Origin: an uncultured Oscillospiraceae bacterium
Lineage (GTDB): Bacteria > Bacillota > Clostridia > Oscillospirales > Oscillospiraceae
Assembly (NCBI GenBank): GCA_900768135.1
Contig: CAAGBT010000053.1
Coordinates: forward strand, 1-57,879
Length of the DNA stretch: 57,879 bases
Reading direction: 5' to 3'
Shown: positions 52,115-57,879 of the stretch, in pieces
Numbering within the stretch: position 1 is the stretch's first letter
Layout of the letters: every line of letters starts with the position of its first letter
The notes under the pieces: generated by a model
The model's database searches: none
What the model saw: only the letters and a program-made list of their open reading frames with translations
Told to the model about the DNA's origin: nothing
Translations under genes and position numbers: made by a program

Positions 52115-52127
52115 AGAGGTGAAAGCT

Positions 52128-52319
52128 GTGAGCAGTACGGAGGAAAAGTGGGTGCTTTGCCCCGTTTGCGGAGAAAAAACGCGGCTGCGGCTGCTGCAAA
52201 GGACGGTGCTGAAGGACTTCCCTCTCTTTTGCCCCAAGTGCAGGCAGGAGCGCATCATCAACGCGCGGAATTTTCAAATAGAGATCATTGATCAGCCAGA
52301 CGCAAAGACGCAGTGCTGA
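52128..52319 (+). CDS. Cysteine-rich KTR-domain protein
   Basis: 63 residues, start GTG 52128 with AGAGGTG upstream. Two CxxC pairs in WVLCPVCGEKTRLRLL and FPLFCPKCRQERIIN form a zinc-ribbon-like unit, and the end PDAKTQC is typical of the Cys_rich_KTR family. These small proteins are frequent in conjugative elements of Firmicutes. Role unknown. Confidence 0.85.
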   Translation: MSSTEEKWVLCPVCGEKTRLRLLQRTVLKDFPLFCPKCRQERIINARNFQIEIIDQPDAKTQC

Positions 52320-52337
52320 CCGCAATTTCTGCGGTCA
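52317..52337 (+). terminator. Hairpin after the KTR gene
   Basis: TGACCGCA / TGCGGTCA stem with a 5 nt loop; a TTTTTT run lies 10 nt further, so weak as a terminator. Confidence 0.4.
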
Positions 52338-52366
52338 TGCACTGCATCTTTTTTGGGAGAAAAAAC

Positions 52367-53002
52367 ATGAAGAAATCTTTGATACAAAAGCTTGGGCTGC
52401 TGGGCGTTGTCAGCTTTCTTTCGTACACGGCGGCGGTGGTATTTGCGCCGCTGGCCTATCCCGGCTATAACTGGATGGCACAGGCCGTCAGCGACCTGAG
52501 CGCCGCCAATGCGCCATCGCTGGCGCTGTGGAATCAGCTCAGCGCTCTTTACAATGCGTGCGAGGTCGTTTGCGCGACCGTCGTCTGTATTGGCATTCAG
52601 GGGCAGAAAACCAGGTTGCTGCGCACCGGTGTTTATCTGTTCGCCATCATGGAGTGGATCTCGGCGGTCGGGTACCGGATGTTCCCGCTCAGTAGCAGCG
52701 GCTATGCCGGGGCCTTTCAGGATGTGATGCACATGGTCACAACCGCTTTGGTGGTGCTGCTGTCCATCGTATCGCTGACCGTTATCATCGTTGCCGGAGC
52801 AAAAAGCAGAGATTGCCGTTCCTACGGCAGATGCGCCGCTGTCGCATTGGCCATGATGCTCGTGGGTGCGATGGGTATGAAAATCGTCCCTGCCGAGTAT
52901 TTCGGCGTGGTCGAGCGTTTCAGCGTGTTTGCTGCAACAGGCTTCAATGCCGCGCTGGGCATTCACCTGTTTTGCGGGAAACCAAAAGAAATCAAGGAGT
53001 AA
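52367..53002 (+). CDS. DUF998 membrane protein
   Basis: 211 residues with six hydrophobic helices. The early segment YNWMAQAVSDLSA and the later MHMVTTALVVLLS-like helices match DUF998. Start ATG follows GGGAGAAAAAAC. Function unknown. A clpP scar follows at 10 nt. Confidence 0.85.
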   Translation: MKKSLIQKLGLLGVVSFLSYTAAVVFAPLAYPGYNWMAQAVSDLSAANAPSLALWNQLSALYNACEVVCATVVCIGIQGQKTRLLRTGVYLFAIMEWISAVGYRMFPLSSSGYAGAFQDVMHMVTTALVVLLSIVSLTVIIVAGAKSRDCRSYGRCAAVALAMMLVGAMGMKIVPAEYFGVVERFSVFAATGFNAALGIHLFCGKPKEIKE

Positions 53003-53011
53003 ACCTATAGG

Positions 53012-53095
53012 AGCATCATTCCTTATGTGATCGAACAAACCAGCCGCGGCGAACGGAGCTATGGGCTGATCGACAAAATCATTGAGAAAAGATAA
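53012..53095 (+). pseudogene. clpP scar joining the gene's first and last codons
   Basis: 28 codons reading SIIPYVIEQTSRGERSY directly joined to GLIDKIIEKR and a stop. The first part is the start of ClpP protease and the second is its C-terminal end (usually ...DYGLIDKII). About 170 codons including the catalytic triad are gone. The original start codon appears as AGG. Confidence 0.7.
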
Positions 53096-53106
53096 GGAGA
53101 AACACC

Positions 53107-53733
53107 ATGTCAGAAAAGAAGATTATCATTCGTCTGGAAACCAGAGACGATTACAGCGCCGTGGAAAACCTGACCCGCGAGGCCTTCTGGAATGTCTACC
53201 GCCCCGGCTGCATGGAGCATTATGTGCTGCACTGCTATCGGGATGACCCAGCTTTCGTGCCGGAGTTGGACTTCATCATGGAGCTGGACGGTGAGCTGAT
53301 CGGGCAGGTCATCTATGTGCGGTCGGAAATCGACTGCGACGACGGACGAAAGCTGCCGATCATGACCTTCGGCCCCATCGGCATCGCGCCCGCATACAAG
53401 CGGAAAGGCTACGGAAAGCAGCTGCTGGACTATTCCATGGAAAAAGCGAAGGAAATGGGCGCGGGGGCGCTTGCCATCACCGGCAATATTGACTTTTATG
53501 GAAAGTCCGGCTTCGTCCCGGCCAAAACAAAGGGTATCTGCTATGCCGACGACCCTGAAGCGGACTATTTTCTCATCAAGGAGCTGACGCCCGGCTTTCT
53601 GGACGGCATCTCCGGCGCCTACAAAGACCCGGAAGGATATTTCGTCTGTGAGAAGGATCCGGAGGCGTTTGACCAGTTTGAAGTCACTTTCCCGAAGAAG
53701 GAAAAGCGGAAGCTGCCGGGACAGTTATTCTGA
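53107..53733 (+). CDS. GNAT-family N-acetyltransferase
   Basis: 208 residues. GNAT core with the acetyl-CoA loop IGIAPAYKRKGYGKQLL near 100-116 and the late beta strand GNIDFYGKSGFVPA. The C-terminal extension has FDQFEVTFPKKEK. Start ATG follows AAGGAGAAAC. Substrate unknown. Confidence 0.9.
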   Translation: MSEKKIIIRLETRDDYSAVENLTREAFWNVYRPGCMEHYVLHCYRDDPAFVPELDFIMELDGELIGQVIYVRSEIDCDDGRKLPIMTFGPIGIAPAYKRKGYGKQLLDYSMEKAKEMGAGALAITGNIDFYGKSGFVPAKTKGICYADDPEADYFLIKELTPGFLDGISGAYKDPEGYFVCEKDPEAFDQFEVTFPKKEKRKLPGQLF

Positions 53734-53750
53734 ACAGGAGGACATCTGTC

Positions 53751-54035
53751 ATGATGGAAAATGCTTTGCCTTTTTTACGCGCGGCAGCGCCGTGGATCTC
53801 AATGGGCCTGCTGATCGCCTTTCTCTGCGTGCGGCCGGCGATCCGCAAGGGGAAAGCGGGAGACGATTGCGCAGAGGAGGGAATGTGCGTTGGTATGTGC
53901 CTCGGCCTTATGCTCGGCTCTCTGTCCGACAGCAGCAACAGCGGGCTTGGCGCGTCGCTCGGTATGCTGTTCGGCCTTGCGATCGGCCTTTGTATGCACA
54001 AAGAGGGGAGCGAGGAAAGCAGCAATGAGAAATAG
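53751..54035 (+). CDS. Small membrane protein with Gly-rich helices
   Basis: 94 residues. One helix at about 12-29, then a Gly/Met/Leu stretch (GMCVGMCLGLMLGSL and GLGASLGMLFGLAIGLC) like a glycine-zipper hairpin. Ribosome site AGGAGG. No family recognised. It sits between the GNAT and CatA-like genes on the same strand. Confidence 0.65.
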   Translation: MMENALPFLRAAAPWISMGLLIAFLCVRPAIRKGKAGDDCAEEGMCVGMCLGLMLGSLSDSSNSGLGASLGMLFGLAIGLCMHKEGSEESSNEK

Positions 54036-54086
54036 GCGCTATCACCGCCTGCACGATGCAAGGACGGCGTATCGGGAGTGTGAAGA

Positions 54087-54746
54087 ATGAAACCGGTTAT
54101 AATCGACCCGAAAACGACGGCCCGCGCTGAGGCGTTCGACCTTTGGATGAACGCACCGAATCCCATGGTGACGTTTTTCAAAACGCTGGATGTTACGCCG
54201 CTTGGGAGATTCAGCCGCAAGCACGGGCTGAAATTCAATATGCTTCTCTGCTGGTGCATCAGCAAGGCGGCCAGCGGGATCAGAGAGTTTTGTCTGCTCC
54301 CTGTGGGGTGCGAGCTGCTGCAATATGACAGCATCGCGGTCAATACCATCGTGAAAAACAAAAACGGCGAGGTCAGCTCCTGCGACGTGCCGTTTTCGGA
54401 CGATCTGGCTCAGTTCAACGCCGACTACCTGCGATTGACGCACGAAGTAGCGGAAAGCTGCCAAAATCACGATCTAACCGACAGTACGGTCATCGGCACC
54501 TCCGCCATTGTGGATACCGAGATCGACGGGGCGGTCGGCATGAACAGCGGCATTTTCAACAATCCGTTTCTTATCTGGGGCAAATATCATAAGGGGCCTT
54601 TTCAGACGACGCTGAAGCTGTCGTTCCAGTTCCACCATACCCAGATGGACGGCGCGCACGCAGGCCGGTTTTTGCAGAGCCTGCAGACACAGGTCTGCGG
54701 CTTGGGATCAGCACGGATGCGTATCTGGAGCAGAGCGGATATGTAA
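54087..54746 (+). CDS. CatA-like O-acetyltransferase with altered C-terminus
   Basis: Chloramphenicol acetyltransferase-type fold, about 219 residues. Core strands TFFKTLDVTPLGRFSRKH and the catalytic HHTQMDG near residue 193 are intact. The normal end is around LQSLQTQ; the last 18 residues (CGLGSARMRIWSRADM) come from reading out of frame through a fragment of another gene. Activity may be kept. Whether it acetylates chloramphenicol is not known. Confidence 0.82.
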   Translation: MKPVIIDPKTTARAEAFDLWMNAPNPMVTFFKTLDVTPLGRFSRKHGLKFNMLLCWCISKAASGIREFCLLPVGCELLQYDSIAVNTIVKNKNGEVSSCDVPFSDDLAQFNADYLRLTHEVAESCQNHDLTDSTVIGTSAIVDTEIDGAVGMNSGIFNNPFLIWGKYHKGPFQTTLKLSFQFHHTQMDGAHAGRFLQSLQTQVCGLGSARMRIWSRADM

Positions 54747-54853
54747 ATGATAGGAATATGGAAAGGTTACACCACGAAATCTATCTGTCTGACGCAAGGA
54801 AGGTTGCTCCGGAAAAATGGAAAGCGGTTATCCTGCATCCCGCAAAGAAATGA
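54701..54853 (+). pseudogene. C-terminal fragment of a GyrI-like small-molecule-binding protein
   Basis: 51 codons in the +1 frame relative to the CatA-like gene. The stretch LGISTDAYLEQSGYVNDRNM continues to EIYLSDARKVAPEKWKAVIL and a stop. This is the typical end of GyrI-like proteins. No start or N-terminal part is present; fused to the end of the CatA-like gene by a deletion. Confidence 0.6.
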
Positions 54854-54897
54854 CAAGCTTCTGGTTCATGGAACCTTAGAAACAAAAGGAGAAAACT

Positions 54898-55410
54898 ATG
54901 TCAAAGAGAGCGCGGCAATACATCGGTATTCCGGCGGCCGTGATCGCCTATTATCTCGTTCACGAAGGGGCGCACCTGATGTACGCCCTGTTTACAGGAG
55001 TGTTCCGGCAGGTAAATTTTATGGGGCTTGGCGTGCAGGTCGATGTTTTCCGTGAACGCATGACAGATACGCAGCTCGGCATCTTCTGCCTTGTAGGTGC
55101 TGTGGCAACTTTCTGCATGGCATATCTGCTGACGGCGTTTGCAAAGAAGATCGGCACGGCCAGGAGCAAACTGCTTCGTGCAGTTCTGTATTACATCACG
55201 ATCGTGCTTCTTTTGATCGATCCGCTTTACCTGAGCGTCCTGTGCGGTCTGTTCGGCGGCGGAGATATGAATGGGATTGCACTTCTTGTGCCTGAATGGG
55301 CGGCAAGGGTCGGATTCGGAGCGCTCCTGATCGTAAACGGGCTTATGTTCTGGAAACGGGTCTTGCCGGTTTACAGCAGTTCTTTTTCCAATACGGAGGC
55401 ACAGACATGA
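54898..55410 (+). CDS. Membrane protein with HExxH motif
   Basis: 170 residues, four hydrophobic helices. The first helix contains YYLVHEGAHLMYAL, an HExxH placed within a membrane segment as in site-2-type metalloproteases, followed by a Gly-rich stretch NFMGLGVQVDV. Too short to be a complete classical S2P; no NPDG-like motif seen. Start ATG follows AAAGGAG. Overlaps rsgA by ATGA. Confidence 0.72.
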   Translation: MSKRARQYIGIPAAVIAYYLVHEGAHLMYALFTGVFRQVNFMGLGVQVDVFRERMTDTQLGIFCLVGAVATFCMAYLLTAFAKKIGTARSKLLRAVLYYITIVLLLIDPLYLSVLCGLFGGGDMNGIALLVPEWAARVGFGALLIVNGLMFWKRVLPVYSSSFSNTEAQT

Positions 55411-56393
55411 ACGAGCTGCGGGCGAGAGTCATCTCGCAGGAAAAAGGACTTTATAGAATTCAGAGCGGTACAGCGGTAAAGCTGGCCGTGATCTCCGGCA
55501 AATACCGATATGAGACGCAGACGGTTTCCGATTATCCCGCAGTCGGGGATTATATCATTGCCGCATGGCCGGAGGATGGCAGCAATGCGGTCATTACGGG
55601 ACTGTTTCCGCGCAGAAGCTGCTTCATCCGAAAGGCGGCTGGTACGGGAAAGCAGGAGCAGGTCGTCGCCGCCAATATTGATACCGCCTTTATCTGTATG
55701 TCGCTGAACAGCAACTTTAATATCCGGCGGCTGGAGCGGTATCTGTCTGTTGCTTACGAAAGCGGCGCAGCCCCCGTGGTGGTTCTGACAAAATCAGATC
55801 TTTGTTCCGATGTGGAAAGCAAAATCCTTGAGGCGCAAAATGTCGCGCCGGGTGTGGATGTGCTGGCGATCTCCTCATTAGACGAGGACTATGAGGCGGT
55901 CATGCCGTACATCCTGCCCGGCATGACTGTGGCGTTTATCGGCTCGTCCGGTGTTGGAAAGTCTACGCTCATCAATAAGCTGACTGGCACAAACAGCATC
56001 GCCACACGCGAGACCGGAAACGACGACAAGGGGCGGCACACAACGACCCACCGGGAGCTGATTCAACTTCCCAACGGTGCGTTTGTCATCGACACGCCCG
56101 GTATGCGCGAGCTTGGCATGTGGGACAGCGGCGACGGCATTGATGCAGCGTTCGCGGATATTGAAGCGTTGTCCCGTGTGTGCAGATATGCCGACTGCAC
56201 CCACACCGCAGAGCCGGGCTGCGCTGTTCTGCGGGCGCTTGCGGACGGAACACTGGATACCGCCCGCCTTGCATCCTACCGAAAGCTGAAAACGGAAAAC
56301 GACTATGCAGCGGACAATAGCTGGTATTTGGAGGTCAAGCGCACGAAATTCAAAGAGATTGCCAAAATCAACAAAGCGAACAGGAAACGATGA
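55407..56393 (+). CDS. rsgA: Ribosome small-subunit-dependent GTPase A
   Basis: 328 residues, circularly permuted GTPase that matures the 30S subunit. N-terminal OB fold, then G4 LTKSDL, G1 GSSGVGKSTL near 185, G3 DTPGMRELG, and a C-terminal zinc site CRYADCTHTAEPGC. ATG 55407 has ACGGAGG upstream. It lies away from the usual prkC/rpe neighbourhood, so it may be an extra copy. Confidence 0.95.
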   Translation: MNELRARVISQEKGLYRIQSGTAVKLAVISGKYRYETQTVSDYPAVGDYIIAAWPEDGSNAVITGLFPRRSCFIRKAAGTGKQEQVVAANIDTAFICMSLNSNFNIRRLERYLSVAYESGAAPVVVLTKSDLCSDVESKILEAQNVAPGVDVLAISSLDEDYEAVMPYILPGMTVAFIGSSGVGKSTLINKLTGTNSIATRETGNDDKGRHTTTHRELIQLPNGAFVIDTPGMRELGMWDSGDGIDAAFADIEALSRVCRYADCTHTAEPGCAVLRALADGTLDTARLASYRKLKTENDYAADNSWYLEVKRTKFKEIAKINKANRKR

Positions 56394-57061
56394 TGCAGAC
56401 GATTTTGATCATTGACGACGATGCCGCCATCGGCAATCTGGAACAGGAGGTTTTAGAGCGGGCTGGCTATGCGGTACAGCGCGCCTATTCCGGCACATGG
56501 AGGCGCTGCTGCTTCTGAAATCGAGCCGTCCCGATTTTATTTTGCTCGACCTGACTGCCGGGGCTGAGCGGCGAGGAAGTCCTGCCCCGGATTCAGGGAA
56601 TCCCTGTCATTGTGGTCAGTGCCAAGACTGCCGTGCAGGACAAAGTGAATCTGCTCCTCGGCGGCGCGGCGGATTACCTCACCAAGCCATTCGACACAAA
56701 GGAGCTGTTAGCCCGCGTGGCGGTACGCCTGCGTGAGGCGTCGCGTTCCCCGCATGCGGCAATTTACACTCACGGCAGCTTGATGCTGAACACGGCATCC
56801 CATGAAGTCTGCGTCGGTGATGTACAGGTGCAGCTGACCCGGACAGAGTACGCGATCCTGAAGCTGCTGATGCAGAATCCCGGTCAGGTGCTGGCAAAGT
56901 CAGTTCTGCTCGACCGCATCAGCACTGATACGCCGGACTGCACCGAAAGCTCGCTCAAAACGCACGTCAGTAATCTGCGCGGCAAGCTGCGCCAAGCATC
57001 CGGCCGCGACTATGTGGAAGCGGTCTGGGGGATCGGCTTCCGGCTGAAAACAGAATCTTGA
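56390..57061 (+). pseudogene. OmpR-family response regulator with two frameshifts
   Basis: Starts ATG 56390 overlapping the rsgA stop. Frame one reads ILIIDDDAAIGNLEQEVL to YSGT, frame two continues EALLLLKSSRPDFILLDLT with the phosphoacceptor Asp, and frame three gives PGLSGEEVLPRIQGIPVIVV and the rest, through KPFDTKELLARV and a winged-helix domain ending VWGIGFRLKTES. Breaks lie near 56500 and 56562. Its sensor kinase is absent; an ABC ATPase follows. Confidence 0.85.
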
Positions 57062-57143
57062 GGATTTCTGGACGGTTTTCTTGACCGCTTTCTGGAGCTT
57101 TGCAGGGTACCATTGGGTCAATCAAGCAAAGGAGGTACTTCAC

Positions 57144-57689
57144 ATGGAATATGTGCTTGAAACCAATGGACTCTGCAAGTGCTGCCGCGATTTCACGGCG
57201 CTGAATGGGCTGAACATGCACATCCCGAAGGGTTCGATCTATGGCTTCGTCGGCAGGAACGGCGCGGGCAAAACCACGCTCATCCGCCTGATTTGCGGCT
57301 TGCAGGAGCCGACGGGCGGTAGCTTCACCCTGTATGGCGCAAAGAACACAGACGCGAAAATCGAGCGGGCAAGACGCCAAATGGGCGCAGTGGTGGAAAC
57401 GCCGTCCATTTACCTGGACATGACGGCGGAGGAAAATCTCCGCCAGCAGTATCTGGTACTGGGGATGCCCTCTGCGGACGGTATCGCAGAACTGCTGCAT
57501 CTGGTGGGGCTGGACGGTACGGGGAAAAAGAAAGCGAAAAACTTCTCCTTTGGTATGCGCCAGCGGCTGGGGATCGCTGTGGCGTTGGCGGGAAATCCGG
57601 ATTTTCTTGTGCTGGACGAGCCGGTCAACGGGCTTGATCCGCAGGGCATCATCGAGATGCGCGGTAAGCGTCAAATCTCCCCCGTATAA
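57144..57689 (+). CDS. ABC transporter ATPase, truncated
   Basis: 181 residues. Walker A GRNGAGKTT near 39, Q-loop, signature NFSFGMRQRLGIA and Walker B FLVLDEPVNGLDPQG are all present. The protein then ends in an unrelated tail GKRQISPV where the D-loop/H-loop region and about 110 further residues should follow. Related ATPases serve bacitracin/lantibiotic-type exporters next to two-component genes. Start ATG follows AAAGGAGG. Probably non-functional. Confidence 0.85.
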   Translation: MEYVLETNGLCKCCRDFTALNGLNMHIPKGSIYGFVGRNGAGKTTLIRLICGLQEPTGGSFTLYGAKNTDAKIERARRQMGAVVETPSIYLDMTAEENLRQQYLVLGMPSADGIAELLHLVGLDGTGKKKAKNFSFGMRQRLGIAVALAGNPDFLVLDEPVNGLDPQGIIEMRGKRQISPV

Positions 57690-57690
57690 A

Positions 57691-57736
57691 AGGCCGCCAT
57701 CTCAAGGAGCGCTGCTGCTCACTGAGATGGCGGTCT
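57691..57736. terminator. Long hairpin after the truncated ABC gene
   Basis: CCGCCATCTCA / TGAGATGGCGG stem with a partly paired 18 nt loop, then TCTTCT. It may be a terminator or the edge of an inserted element that cut the ABC gene. The last 140 bases show no gene I can support. Confidence 0.5.
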
Positions 57737-57879
57737 TCTATTATTGCGGCATATAGCATTCATCCCTATTCAGCACTGGATTAACAATCGTTTCTTTCAG
57801 GCTTATGCTCTATGCGGTTTTAATGAAGTGCCTTGATATATTGGTGCAATATCTGATTATGCTCGGCATCTACATTGCC

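Noticed and set aside
57805..57879. Partial ORF at the right edge beginning MLYAVLMKCLDILVQYL
   Set aside because: Only 25 codons, no ribosome site and no recognisable similarity.

Overview
The window is about 58 kb of GC-rich Firmicutes DNA. It is most likely from an anaerobic gut member of the Clostridia, in the Oscillospiraceae or a close relative. Reasons: an electron-bifurcating-type [FeFe] hydrogenase, a selenium cluster with YedE, YedF and DUF3343, two-subunit iron-sulfur serine dehydratase, S-layer-homology surface protein, PdaB-like deacetylase, and consistently strong AGGAGG ribosome sites with sigma-A promoters of 17 bp spacing. Genus cannot be fixed from the sequence alone.

Layout. 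0-11 kb: a lipoprotein and two-component pair, then a conserved block with a DUF1385 protein, prmC, recA-recX, rimO, pgsA and cysS. 11-17 kb: XRE membrane regulator, brnQ and a Cof phosphatase on the minus strand, prfC, tRNA-Gly, and a putative unannotated small RNA. 17-24 kb: sdaAB-sdaAA and the hydrogenase operon hydC-hydB-hydA. 23.6-27.8 kb: a selenium module of divergent selD (itself a selenoprotein with an in-frame UGA) and csd-DUF3343-yedE-yedF.

27.9-38.1 kb is the most notable part. A PdaB-like polysaccharide deacetylase gene is cut in two by a 9.4 kb element. The element carries a 1655-residue SLH/InlB-repeat surface protein, a large serine recombinase, a small ORF, an unknown protein and an SF2-type helicase. 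The ends give a textbook serine-integrase attP (11 bp inverted repeats placed symmetrically, 18 bp on each side of a central GA) and an attB palindrome around the same GA. Precise excision rebuilds an in-frame 266-residue deacetylase. This resembles the skin/SPbeta type of sporulation-gene interruption, though developmental excision is an inference.

38-50 kb: a Vat/CatB-type acetyltransferase with a TetR regulator and a decayed flavodoxin-like gene, an E2-like acyltransferase, a four-gene autoregulated operon (DUF2975-like membrane protein, YozG-type HTH, two paralogous secreted proteins), serC-serA, an HD hydrolase, a membrane HExxH protein and a class I aminotransferase. 50.4-57.9 kb: an accessory stretch full of partial genes. 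It has a TetR missing its N-terminus, a clpP scar joining the two gene ends, a GyrI-like tail, a response regulator with two frameshifts, a truncated ABC ATPase, and an orphan copy of the TetR operator found at 40 kb. Intact genes there include a TetR, a Cys-rich KTR protein, DUF998, GNAT, CatA-like and RsgA proteins.
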